From positions 4,464,001-4,528,000 of the forward strand of contig NZ_JACHMO010000001.1 in assembly GCF_014205015.1 (NCBI RefSeq): a stretch of 64,000 bases of DNA, given 5' to 3'. The DNA is from Saccharothrix ecbatanensis. GTDB lineage: Bacteria > Actinomycetota > Actinomycetes > Mycobacteriales > Pseudonocardiaceae. Below, one piece after another: positions 34,293 through 42,549 of the stretch (its first letter is position 1; the number at the start of each line of letters is the position of its first letter). A model generated the notes under the pieces. That model saw nothing but the letters and a program-made list of their open reading frames with translations, did not search any database and had not been told where the DNA came from. Both the position numbers and the translations under genes were made by a program.

Positions 34293-34784
34293 CTACGTCA
34301 CCGGCACGATCCGGGCCGCCAGCAGCTCGCCGTCCTCGATGTCGAGCAGTCCGATGGTGCCGTGCGGCTGGCGGCGGCGGTCAGTGGGTGAACCGGGGTT
34401 GAAGACGCGCACGCCGTCGCCGGTGACGTCCATCGGGATGTGGGAGTGGCCGAACACGACCAGGTCGGCCTCGGGGAACCGGCGGCGCATCCGCGCGGTG
34501 CGGCCGGCCGCCTGGCCGCTGTCGTGGATCATCGCCACGCGCAGGCCCGCGAGGTCCAGTTCGACGGTCTCCGGCGCTCCCCACGCGACCACGTCCGGGC
34601 CGTCGTTGTTGCCGCACACGGCGGTCACCGGCGCGTACTGCGCCAGCTCGTCCAACACGGACGCCACGCAGACGTCCCCTGCATGCAGGACGACCTCCGC
34701 GCCGCGCAGGTGCTTCGCCACTTCCGGGGGACACGACTTCCACCGCCGGGGCGCGTGGGTGTCCGACAGCACGACGACCCGCAT
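34293..34784 (-). CDS. YfcE/MJ0936-type metallophosphoesterase
   Basis: A 163-aa protein with the full calcineurin-like motif set: VVLSDTH (D-x-H), VLHAGDV (GD), CGNNDG (GNxD), then VFGHSHIP (GHxH) and a final NPGS. The length is typical of the small YfcE group, which hydrolyses phosphodiesters in vitro. The physiological substrate is unknown. Converges on the efflux gene with an 11-bp gap. Confidence 0.88.
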   Translation of the reverse strand: MRVVVLSDTHAPRRWKSCPPEVAKHLRGAEVVLHAGDVCVASVLDELAQYAPVTAVCGNNDGPDVVAWGAPETVELDLAGLRVAMIHDSGQAAGRTARMRRRFPEADLVVFGHSHIPMDVTGDGVRVFNPGSPTDRRRQPHGTIGLLDIEDGELLAARIVPVT

Positions 34785-34833
34785 GGCTCGGACCGTACCG
34801 CCCGCCGGCCCTTGAGGTCAGGTCGCAGCGGGA

Positions 34834-35076
34834 TCAGGTCACGGCGGGGCCGGCGTCGCCGCTGACGCTCAGCTCCCGGAGGAACTCGTGGCACCGCTTG
34901 GCGCGCTCGGAGTCCTCCTCCATCACCTGCCGGAAGAAATCGGCAATGTCCCGCTTGCCCGCGTTCTCCGCGTCACGCACGTATTGCCCGTAGTCGTGGC
35001 CCGCCTTGAGCGCGTGGTACTGGACGGAGATGAGGTCGTAGGTGACGTCGTCGAAGCCGGTCTCGCCGGTGGCCAT
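34834..35076 (-). CDS. Small helical, possibly ferritin-like protein
   Basis: An 80-aa acidic, all-helical protein with the stretch YHALKAGHDYGQYVRDAENAG followed by FFRQVMEEDSERAKRCHEFL. The spaced Glu/His residues resemble one half of a rubrerythrin or ferritin-like bundle, but no complete di-iron site is present. ATG 35076 is chosen because the open frame upstream is low-complexity GGTCGGGT-rich DNA. Function not known. Confidence 0.6.
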   Translation of the reverse strand: MATGETGFDDVTYDLISVQYHALKAGHDYGQYVRDAENAGKRDIADFFRQVMEEDSERAKRCHEFLRELSVSGDAGPAVT

Positions 35077-35318
35077 GGCCGCTCCTCGGTGGTCGGGTCG
35101 GTCGGGTGGTCGGGTCGGGTGGTCGTCCACTGCGCGCACCACTGCCGCACCACTGCCGTACCCGTCCCATACCCGGCGGCGGCCCGACCAACCGCGCGTC
35201 ACCGGGTGGCTCTGACTGGCAGGGACCAAGGGTTGCTTGTACGGTGCGAAATCGGGTTGAGACGACAGCCTGATCCGGCGTGACGCGGCACATCCCGCAT
35301 CCTCGGCTGGAGGAACCC

Positions 35319-36485
35319 ATGAGAATCGCAGTCGTTTCGGCCCACGCGAGCCCGCTGCCCGTGCTGAACGACTCCGAGGATGGCGGCCAGGACGTCCACG
35401 TGGCCGATCTGGCGGCGGCCCTGGCCACGGCCGGGCACGACGTCGTGGTGCACACCCGGCGTGATTCGGTGCGACCGCACGACGTGGTGCGCACCCGTCA
35501 GGGTTACGACGTGGTCCACGTGACGGCCGGGCCGCCGACCCCACTTCACCCGGACGAGCTACTACCCCACCTGGACGACTTCACCAGGTTCCTGCGCGAC
35601 CAGTGGCGGGCCGACCCGCCGGACGTGGTGCACGCCCACTACTGGACGTCCGGCGTGGCGTCGGTGCTGGCGGCCAACGGGCTCGGCGTGCCGGTGGTGC
35701 AGACGTTCCACTCGTTGGGGGTGCTGGAGCAGGTCGACGGCGAGGACGTGCCGGAGGCTCGCGTGTCCACCGAACGGCTGCTCGGCCGTGAAGCGAGCCG
35801 GGTCGTGGCCGGCTGCACGGACGAGAAGACGCAGCTGGTGCGGCAGGGTGTGCCGCGCACGCGGATCGCCGTGGTGCCGCCGGGTGTGGACGTCGAGCGG
35901 TTCAAGCCGGACGGGCCGCGGCTCAACCGTCGGTTGCCGCACCGACTGGTCGCGCCCGCCACCGGGGCCGAGGACGTGATCGCGGCGTTGCGGTCGGTGT
36001 GGGACACCGAGTTGGTCGTGGTCGGCGGCCGGCCGGGTGATGTGCGCTGGTTGCGTGAGCACGCGCGCGTGCAGGAGGTCGGCGACCGGGTGCGGCTGGT
36101 CGGCCGGGTGCCGCGGGTGGCGATGCCCGCGTTGCTGAGGTCCGCCGACGTGGTGGTGTGCGCTGGGTCGAGCGGGTCGACCGCGCCGCTGGAAGCCATG
36201 GCGTGCGGTGTGCCGGTGGTGGCCGCCACCGTCGGGGCGGCGACCGACACGGTCGTGGACGGCGTCACCGGACTGCTCGTGCCGCCGAACGACCCCAAGA
36301 CCCTCGCCCGCGCGCTGCGCCCCCTGTTGGCGGACGTCGCCCGCCGCGACGCGTACGGCATCGCCGCCGCCGACCGCGTCGAAGCCCGGTACAGCACGGC
36401 GCGGATCGCCGCCGAGACGGTCCGCGTCTACGTGGAGGCGACCGGCTGCGCGGAGGCCGTCGAGGCGTCGGCGCACGAGGGTTAA
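35319..36485 (+). CDS. GT4-family glycosyltransferase (GT-B fold)
   Basis: A 388-aa protein. The N-terminal half shows DSEDGGQDVHVADLAAALATAGHDVVVHTRR, then HAHYWTSG. The C-terminal half has VPPGVDVERF and the nucleotide-sugar element GSTAPLEAMACGVPVVAATVGA (EX7E-like). The pattern is closest to sucrose-phosphate-synthase-like and MshA-like GT4 enzymes; donor and acceptor are unknown. ATG 35319 has GGAGG about 6 nt upstream. No cell-wall or polysaccharide genes are adjacent. Confidence 0.85.
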   Translation: MRIAVVSAHASPLPVLNDSEDGGQDVHVADLAAALATAGHDVVVHTRRDSVRPHDVVRTRQGYDVVHVTAGPPTPLHPDELLPHLDDFTRFLRDQWRADPPDVVHAHYWTSGVASVLAANGLGVPVVQTFHSLGVLEQVDGEDVPEARVSTERLLGREASRVVAGCTDEKTQLVRQGVPRTRIAVVPPGVDVERFKPDGPRLNRRLPHRLVAPATGAEDVIAALRSVWDTELVVVGGRPGDVRWLREHARVQEVGDRVRLVGRVPRVAMPALLRSADVVVCAGSSGSTAPLEAMACGVPVVAATVGAATDTVVDGVTGLLVPPNDPKTLARALRPLLADVARRDAYGIAAADRVEARYSTARIAAETVRVYVEATGCAEAVEASAHEG

Positions 36486-36519
36486 GGAAACGCCGCGATC
36501 GAGACTTCCGGAACACCGC

Positions 36520-36966
36520 CTAGCCGAGGTCGGGCCGGGTCGTCCCCGCCGGGTACTCGCTGAGGCGGTCCATGAGGTCGTCGGCCGCGCCGTACGCGCG
36601 CAGCCGCATCGGCCGGGGGTCGCCGGGATGGTCACCGCGCAGCATCGCCGCCACGAACGCGGCCACCTCCGCCGTCGCGGGCAGCACGTCACCCCGCAGG
36701 TAGGCGATGACGACCGGTGGTTCGCCCGTGAGGGTCTCCACCGCGCCGGCCCAGCCGAACTCCTCGTCCCACAGCAAGGCGAGGTCCTGGTCGGGGAGGG
36801 ACGGCACGTACCCCTCCACGGCGAGGTATGCGGTCGCGGGCGGGCCGGGGTCGGCGCACGAGCACTCCCCCACCAGCCCCAACTCCGCCGCGACCGCCGT
36901 CACGTACCGCTGGAGGCCGCGGGCCGGTGTGTTGTCGAAGTCGAGGTCAGGGTCCACCGCCTCCAC
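36520..36966 (-). CDS. DUF6292-family protein
   Basis: A 148-aa soluble protein. The features GLQRYVTAVAAELG, the hydrophobic strand around AYLAVEG, DLALLWDEEFGWAGAVE and AYLRGDVLPATAEVAAFVAAML match, as I recall it, the DUF6292 pattern found mainly in Pseudonocardiales. No enzymatic motif is visible and the role is unknown. Its presence is one hint of the taxonomic origin. Confidence 0.6.
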   Translation of the reverse strand: MEAVDPDLDFDNTPARGLQRYVTAVAAELGLVGECSCADPGPPATAYLAVEGYVPSLPDQDLALLWDEEFGWAGAVETLTGEPPVVIAYLRGDVLPATAEVAAFVAAMLRGDHPGDPRPMRLRAYGAADDLMDRLSEYPAGTTRPDLG

Positions 36967-37130
36967 CCCCGTTGTCCTGACGGTGACGTTCCAGTCCGAC
37001 TACCCGGCGGGTGTGCGTGCAAAACGGCCGATCGGCCTGTTCTTCTGGGGCGACAGCCCTGACCGTGACCGCCAGGAACCCCATAGGAAGTCCACAGGCG
37101 GCACGCGGGAACCGGAGTCAGGGTGGTCCT

Positions 37131-37714
37131 ATGGCAACGCCCATCCACGACCGCGGACTCGCCTTCGACCTCGCCACGCTCACCCGCAGGCGGGCCTTGG
37201 CGCTCTTCGGCGGCGTCGGGCTCGCCTCCCTCGCCGCGTGCGACACCGGTGACGGCCAGTCCGCGACCACCACCAGCGCCGCGGCGGCCGAATGCGGTGA
37301 CGTGATCCGGAGGAGACCGCCGGGCCGTTCCCCGGTGACGGGTCCAACGGCCCGAACGTGCTCACCCAGTCGGGGATCGTGCGCGGTGACATCCGCACCA
37401 GCTTCGGCACGGCTTCGTGCACCGCCGAGGGGGTGCCACTGCGGATTGAGCTCGCGCTGCCGGACAACGGATCGGGGTGCGCGCCGTTCGCGGGGGCGGC
37501 GGGCACGAAGATCATCACGTCCCAGCTCGCGCTGCCCGAGCAGGTCTGCAAGACGGTGTCCGGCACCGCCGGGTACGTGCAGAGCGTGCGGAACATGGCG
37601 CGGACGTCGTTGGAGGACGACACCGTGTTCCGCGACGGGCACGATTCGCAGTTGGCGGACGTCACCGGTGACGTGGACTCCGGCTACACCGCGTCGCTCG
37701 CCGTGCGGGTGTGA
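37131..37714 (+). pseudogene. Broken intradiol dioxygenase-like Tat protein
   Basis: Frame 1 from ATG 37131 encodes a twin-arginine signal with a lipobox (TRRRALALFGGVGLASLAAC). Near 37306-37308 the frame is lost: CTGATCC-like sequence GTGATCCGGAGGAG reads as if one C has been deleted from GTGATCCCGGAGGAG. The homology continues in another frame (EETAGPFPGDGSNGPN) to the stop at 37714. In addition, GCAPFAGAAG runs directly into TKIITSQLALPEQVC, so about 80 residues of the catalytic domain, holding the Tyr/His iron ligands, are missing. Two independent lesions make a sequencing error alone unlikely. Confidence 0.75.
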
Positions 37715-38713
37715 TCAGCGAAGGGTGAGCACCACGTGCGCTGCCACCAGCAGGCCGCACGTGACGGTGTGCGTGATCGGGTTGTGCGTGAGCAGCGCGG
37801 CGAACTCGCGCAGGAACGCGCTGGGCAGGAAGTACCACGCCGTGGGCGCGCCGATGATCTGCATCCGCAGCCGGAGCCGGCGGGCCAGGACGGCGGCGCG
37901 GAACACGTGGAAGTTGTTGGTCACCGCCACGGCACGGCCGCTCCAGCCGCGTTCGTCGAGGAGTTTCGCGCTGTACTGGAGGTTCTGCTCGGTGGTGGTC
38001 GCGCGGTCCTCCAGCACGATCAGGTCGTCGGGCACGTCGCGGCGCAGCAGGTAGTCACGCATCGCCGCCGCCTCGGACACCTTCTCGTCCGGCCCTTGTC
38101 CGCCTGAGACGACGAGCAGCGGCGTGCGGCCCGACTCGACTTCGCGCCGGTACAGGTGGATGCCGCGGTCCAGCCTGCTCGCCAGCAGCGGCGGGACGCG
38201 GTCGCCCATCAACCCCGCCCCCAGCACCACGACCGCGTCGAAGCCCGTGCGGCGGCCGATGCTGCCGTAGACGATCGAGTACAGCAGCAGGCTGACGAAC
38301 AGGAACGCGACGTAGGCGGCCACGATCAGCAGTGATCCGATCACCGCGTCGACCACCGGTCCGGTGTGCGCGGTGGCGAAGCCGAACGCGTAGACGACGC
38401 CGAAGATCGCGAGGCCGGCGAGCAGCGACAGCAGGTTCGCCGGCCGGAACCCCTCCCGCTTCAGCATCAGCACACCGTTCGCGATCAGGGCGGTCGGCAG
38501 CACGAACCCCAGCCCGAGCAGGAGGGCCAGGAACCCGTACCCGACCACGACGGCCGTCCACCCGCCGTACGCCGACGCCCGGAAGAGCAGCCACAGCAGG
38601 AGGAACACCAACGTCACCCCGAGCCACACCGCGTTCCCGATCCGCCGCCGGTCGCGGATCACGCCGACCACGAAGAACAGGGCAGGCACGATGGCCGCGA
38701 TCCCGAAGATCAT
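37715..38713 (-). CDS. YdcF/DUF218 membrane protein
   Basis: A 332-aa protein from ATG 38713; a start 25 codons upstream is possible but reads into repeat-flanking DNA. About six transmembrane helices fill the first 170 residues. The C-terminal DUF218 domain carries VVLGAGLMGDRVPPLLASRLDRGI, VSGGQGPDEKVSEAAAMRDYLL, the TTTEQNLQYS element and NNFHVFRA. The family includes SanA/YdcF/ElyC-type proteins tied to envelope functions. Its stop abuts the end of the dioxygenase pseudogene. Confidence 0.85.
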   Translation of the reverse strand: MIFGIAAIVPALFFVVGVIRDRRRIGNAVWLGVTLVFLLLWLLFRASAYGGWTAVVVGYGFLALLLGLGFVLPTALIANGVLMLKREGFRPANLLSLLAGLAIFGVVYAFGFATAHTGPVVDAVIGSLLIVAAYVAFLFVSLLLYSIVYGSIGRRTGFDAVVVLGAGLMGDRVPPLLASRLDRGIHLYRREVESGRTPLLVVSGGQGPDEKVSEAAAMRDYLLRRDVPDDLIVLEDRATTTEQNLQYSAKLLDERGWSGRAVAVTNNFHVFRAAVLARRLRLRMQIIGAPTAWYFLPSAFLREFAALLTHNPITHTVTCGLLVAAHVVLTLR

Positions 38714-38770
38714 GGACAGGAATCTAAGCGGCTCCCCACCCGACCGCGCGACTCCCCATCCCCAAACCCC

Positions 38771-38957
38771 CGTGAGTCCTACGTTCACGTCCCGTGAGTC
38801 CTACGTTCAGGACCCCCGAATTCAACGCTCAGAACGGCGGCCGGTTGTTCTGAGCGTTGAACTCGGGGTACGGGAACGTAGGACTCACGGGGTCTGAACG
38901 TAGGACTCACGGGGTCTGGAGGTTCGACTCGCGGGGGTTGGGGGTTCGACTCGCGGG
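38771..38957. repeat. Dispersed palindromic intergenic repeat, copy 1
   Basis: Two forward copies of CGTGAGTCCTACGTTCA (38771, 38793) are followed by a block ending TTCAACGCTCAGAAC (38821-38835). After an 11-bp centre, the reverse complement follows: GTTCTGAGCGTTGAA (38847-38861), then GAACGTAGGACTCACG at 38874-38889 and again at 38896-38911. Degenerate GGTTCGACTCGCGGG copies end the element. Arms 38793-38835 and 38847-38889 form a near-perfect hairpin of about 43 bp. It fills the space between two co-directional minus-strand genes. No coding potential supported. Confidence 0.8.
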
Positions 38958-40202
38958 TTAGGCGAGGTCGTCCAGCAGGTCGGGGTCGGGGGCGGTGGCG
39001 GCTTCTGCTTCGGCCTCGCGGTCGGGCAGGACGGTGGCGAGGTAGGAGCGGAGGGCGGCGGTGGTGCCCACGTCACGGCCCGCGTGCTCGGACAGGTACC
39101 AGCGGTGGACGAGGACCTCGTGGAACAGCTCCGCCGGGGCCAGCACGCCGAGCAGGTCGGGCGGAACGGCCGCGACCACCGGGTCGTACACCTCGTTGCG
39201 CCACAAGTGACCCGCGGTCGTCTCGGGCACCGGCGCGCCGTCGCGCTGCTCCAGGTACGCGCGGAACGAGCGGAGGTCGTTGAGCAGCCGGCGGGCCTGC
39301 CCCTCCTGCACCTCCAGCCCGGTGAGCTTGAACAGCTCGCGCCGGTGCTGGCCGATCTCGGCCACCCGGATGTCCACCCGCAGCCGCGCCCCGCTGTCCG
39401 ACGTGACCAGCTCCACCTCGCCGACGTCGAAGCCCAGGTCGTTGAGCCGCCGCAGCCGTTCGGCGACCCGGTAACGCTGCTCGTCCAGCTGGAAGAACTC
39501 CTCCCGCGTCACCTCGTCCCACAACGCCGCATAACGCACGGGCACGCCGTCCGCGACCTCGACCGGGTCGATGTCCGGCGGCAGCAGACCACCGGCTTCG
39601 AGGTCCATCAGCTCACCGCCGATGCGCTCCCGTGCCAGGTCCACGTCGTACGTGCGCTGGCCGATGGACAGCACCGGGTGGCGTTCCACGGTCTCGGCGT
39701 CGACCAGGTACGCGGCCAGGTTGCCCGCGTCGAGCCGGAACAGCGTGTTCGACAGCGAGCAGTCACCCCAGAACGTGCCCGACAGGTGCAGCCGGACCAG
39801 AAGTTCGACCAGCACGTCCACCAGGCGGTCGGCCGAGTGCTCGCCGCGCGGGCTGGAGAACAGGTATCGGTAGGACATCGAATGTTCGAGGTAGCGCGTA
39901 ACGAGGATGGCCTGCTGGTCGTCCGGCCGGTCGACGCACAGCCCGAGCACCGACACCGCGGGCATGCCCTCCCGCTCCATGTCGCCGAGCACCGCGTATT
40001 CGTGCCGCGCGAGCGCTTCGGCGATCTCCTTCAGCGCGTACACCTGGCCTTCGCTGGCCACGAACCGGACCACGTGCCGCGAGATGCCCCGCTGTGGCAC
40101 GGTGAGCAGCAGCCGTTCGTCCCACTCCTCCAGCGGCTGTGCCCAGGGCAGGGAGAGCAGGCCACCGGCCTCGGCGGCGGGTGGGCGGAAGAGGAATCGC
40201 AT
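38958..40202 (-). CDS. DUF4032 / LPS-kinase-like protein
   Basis: A 414-aa protein from ATG 40202. The central region looks like a diverged protein- or sugar-kinase catalytic loop: LHLSGTFWGDCSLSNTLFRLD followed by AYLVDAETVE (a D..N..DxE arrangement, residues about 145-180). The second half matches the DUF4032 pattern (Trp/Arg-rich, VRYAALWDEVTREEFF). The C-terminus is acidic. Known members are uncharacterised cytosolic proteins. The divergent neighbour is the sigma-LCP operon across 215 bp. Confidence 0.75.
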   Translation of the reverse strand: MRFLFRPPAAEAGGLLSLPWAQPLEEWDERLLLTVPQRGISRHVVRFVASEGQVYALKEIAEALARHEYAVLGDMEREGMPAVSVLGLCVDRPDDQQAILVTRYLEHSMSYRYLFSSPRGEHSADRLVDVLVELLVRLHLSGTFWGDCSLSNTLFRLDAGNLAAYLVDAETVERHPVLSIGQRTYDVDLARERIGGELMDLEAGGLLPPDIDPVEVADGVPVRYAALWDEVTREEFFQLDEQRYRVAERLRRLNDLGFDVGEVELVTSDSGARLRVDIRVAEIGQHRRELFKLTGLEVQEGQARRLLNDLRSFRAYLEQRDGAPVPETTAGHLWRNEVYDPVVAAVPPDLLGVLAPAELFHEVLVHRWYLSEHAGRDVGTTAALRSYLATVLPDREAEAEAATAPDPDLLDDLA

Positions 40203-40417
40203 GTGCTCCCCGTGGCTGGTGCGCGGACGATCGGAAGCTACCCGTTTCGCGGCCCCCGTATCCACGCGTCCCAAGGAATGGCCTGTTCACCACGATCAAG
40301 ACTCCGAGCCGGAACGACAAAGCGTGGCACAGGTCACACCCGAGTGGTTCAACGTGGGACGTCCTCTGAAGGGTTTCCCGACCGCAACGGAAACCGACAG
40401 CGGGAGAAGGGGGCGCC

Positions 40418-40924
40418 GTGCCGGACGACGACTTCGACCAGTTCGTCACCGAACGTCTTGATCGACTATTGCGCTATGCCACGGCCCTGACGTGCGACAA
40501 GCACCTCGCCCAGGACATCGTCCAGGACGTGCTGCTGCGCGCGCGGCAGCGGTGGGGGCGGATCGGGGCGATGACGGCCCCCTACCTCTACGTCAAGCGG
40601 ATGGTGACCAACGAGTTCCTGTCGTGGCGTCGCCGCAAGGCCGCGCATGACGTGTCCTCGACCCACGCCACGCTGAACGACCTGGCGCCGACGGTCGCCG
40701 ACCACGCCGTGCGGCACGCCGAACGGGACGCGATGCGCGCCCGGATCGCGGTCCTGCCGCGCAAACAACGGGCGGCGCTCGTGCTGCGCTACTACGAGGA
40801 CAGCACCGACGCGGAGATCGCCCAGATCCTGGGCTGCACGGAAGGCACCGTGCGCAGCCACATTTCCCGCGCGCTCCAGAAGCTGCGGGTCAACGAGAAC
40901 ATCCCGTCGGAGGCGCTGCGATGA
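40418..40924 (+). CDS. SigE-family (ECF) RNA polymerase sigma factor
   Basis: A 168-aa two-domain ECF sigma factor. Region 2 is seen in DKHLAQDIVQDVLLRARQRW and APYLYVKRMVTNEFLSWRR; region 4 in LPRKQRAALVLRYYEDSTDAEIAQILGCTEGTVRSHISRAL. The length and the TAPYLYVKR element place it in the actinobacterial SigE family. GTG 40418 follows GGGAGAAGGGG. It overlaps the next gene by ATGA, so the downstream membrane protein is its likely partner. Confidence 0.9.
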   Translation: MPDDDFDQFVTERLDRLLRYATALTCDKHLAQDIVQDVLLRARQRWGRIGAMTAPYLYVKRMVTNEFLSWRRRKAAHDVSSTHATLNDLAPTVADHAVRHAERDAMRARIAVLPRKQRAALVLRYYEDSTDAEIAQILGCTEGTVRSHISRALQKLRVNENIPSEALR

Positions 40925-41994
40925 ACCACCAGGAAGACCTGATCCGCGAAGCGATCGCGGCCGAGGCGGACGAGGCGGTCGACTACCGCGTCGTGCTGTC
41001 CACCCTGCACCGCGCGAAGTCCCGACGACGGCCGACCGCGCTGTTCGCGGCCCTCGGGGTGACCGCCGCCGTCGCCGCCGTCGCGGTGATCGTGCCGCTG
41101 ACCATGGACCGGGACTCGTCGTCCGGGACGGTGGCGCCGGCCGAACAGCCGTCGGGGCAGACCGCCGCGCCCGCGCAGAACGTGCTGCTGATCGGCCTGG
41201 ACGAAGGCACGAACACCGATTCGGTCGTGCTGGCACGCCTCGGCCCGGACGGCTCGGCGAGCGTGGCGTCGCTGCCGCGCGACTCGTGGGTCGACATCCC
41301 CGGCGTGGGCGAGGGCAGGCTGAACTCCGCCTACCGCCGAGCCCACGCGACCGCTCAGGCCGAGGGACGGGACGGTCACGCGGCGGGCGCGGAGGCGCTG
41401 GTGCAGACGGTCGAGACGTTGACGGGCGCGCAGATCGACCACTACGCGTCGGTCGACATGGCGAGCTTCGGCGCGCTGGCCGACGCGGTCGGCGGGGTGG
41501 AGGTCTGCCTCAAGACGGCGGCCCGCGACCAGTACGCCGGCATCGACCTGCCCGCCGGGCGGCACTCGCTCGACGGTGCGCGGTCGTTGGCGTTCCTGCG
41601 GCAGCGCCACGGGCTCCCCCACGGCGACCTCGACCGGGTCGCGCGCCAGCAGGCGTTCCTGCGTTCCCTGGCGGCCAAGGTGGTCGGCGCCGGTGACCTG
41701 GCGAAGCTGAACGAACTGGTGGCGGTGGCGAGTGCCAACGTGCGCACCGACGCGGGGTGGAACCCGATGGACCTCGCCAAGCACCTGAACGGGACCGTGC
41801 GGACGGCGACCGTCCCCGTCGGCGAGGTGATCGACACGGCGGACGGCGCCGCCCTGGCCGTCGACCCGACGGTGGTGCGGGCGTTCGCGGCGGACTTCTT
41901 CGCCGACCAGCCCGCCTCGGCGTCCACCACGCCACCTGCGAACTCCACCGGCACGCCCAGCCCGCCGGCCCCGGACGACGGCTGCGTGAACTAG
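40921..41994 (+). CDS. Membrane LCP-domain protein in the anti-sigma position
   Basis: A 357-aa protein. Residues 1-38 are cytoplasmic and acidic-basic, like the short N-terminal tail of SigE-type anti-sigma partners. One transmembrane helix lies at about 40-62. The extracytoplasmic part is an LCP (LytR-CpsA-Psr) domain: NVLLIGLDEGTNTDSVVLARL, SLPRDSWVDIP, RLNSAYRRA, the VGGVEVCL strand, and SLAFLRQRHGLPHGDLDRVARQQAFL, followed by a Pro/Ser/Thr-rich tail. LCP proteins attach glycopolymers to the wall. The sigma-LCP pairing suggests envelope-coupled regulation (inference). Confidence 0.85.
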   Translation: MNHQEDLIREAIAAEADEAVDYRVVLSTLHRAKSRRRPTALFAALGVTAAVAAVAVIVPLTMDRDSSSGTVAPAEQPSGQTAAPAQNVLLIGLDEGTNTDSVVLARLGPDGSASVASLPRDSWVDIPGVGEGRLNSAYRRAHATAQAEGRDGHAAGAEALVQTVETLTGAQIDHYASVDMASFGALADAVGGVEVCLKTAARDQYAGIDLPAGRHSLDGARSLAFLRQRHGLPHGDLDRVARQQAFLRSLAAKVVGAGDLAKLNELVAVASANVRTDAGWNPMDLAKHLNGTVRTATVPVGEVIDTADGAALAVDPTVVRAFAADFFADQPASASTTPPANSTGTPSPPAPDDGCVN

Positions 41995-42014
41995 GACCAC
42001 TAGCGTCACCGCGC

Positions 42015-42548
42015 ATGACTCCGCGTCGCATCGTCATCCTCGGCGTCAGCGGCGCCGGCAAGTCGACGTTGGCGCACAAGCTGGTTCCGCTGGTCGACGG
42101 CACGCATGTCGAGCTTGACGCGATCCACCACGGCCCGAACTGGACGCCGACGCCGGTGGAGGAGTTCCGGGCGAGGCTCGCGGCGGCCACGGACGGCCCG
42201 GCCTGGGTGGTCGACGGCAACTACATCGACCGGACTGCGGCCGTCCTGTGGCACCGCGCGGATCTCGTGGTGTGGCTGGACCTGCCGTTGCGGGTGATCC
42301 TGCCGCGGTTGGTCCGGCGCAGCACGGCCCGGATCGTGCGCAGGTCCGAGTTGTGGAACGGCAACCGGGAAACGCTGAACGCCCTGGTCGGCTCGGATTC
42401 GCTGCTGGCGTGGGCGTACCACGCGCACCGTCGGCACCGTGCCGAGTACCCGGACCGGCTGGCGCGCAACGGCGTGCCGTGGGTGCGGCTGCGATCAGCC
42501 ACCGAGGTGGGACGTTGGCTCGCCGGGTTCAGCACGGCGGGCCGCTAG
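42015..42548 (+). CDS. P-loop kinase of the FlaR/topology-modulation type
   Basis: A 177-aa protein with Walker A GVSGAGKST at residues 9-17, a Walker B-like VVWLDLP strand, and the adenylate-kinase-like element GNYIDRT. The Arg-rich lid RLVRRSTARIVRRSELW is typical of this group, often annotated as DNA topology modulation protein or AAA family ATPase. Substrate unknown. Starts 20 bp after the LCP gene. Confidence 0.8.
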   Translation: MTPRRIVILGVSGAGKSTLAHKLVPLVDGTHVELDAIHHGPNWTPTPVEEFRARLAAATDGPAWVVDGNYIDRTAAVLWHRADLVVWLDLPLRVILPRLVRRSTARIVRRSELWNGNRETLNALVGSDSLLAWAYHAHRRHRAEYPDRLARNGVPWVRLRSATEVGRWLAGFSTAGR

Positions 42549-42549
42549 G

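Noticed and set aside
35085..35140. GGTCGGGT-rich stretch as a functional repeat
   Set aside because: Short imperfect low-complexity sequence upstream of a small gene; no symmetry or second copy seen.
41286..41696. Second gene inside the LCP coding region
   Set aside because: Out-of-frame, Arg/Gly-rich shadow of the LCP domain with no ribosome-binding site.
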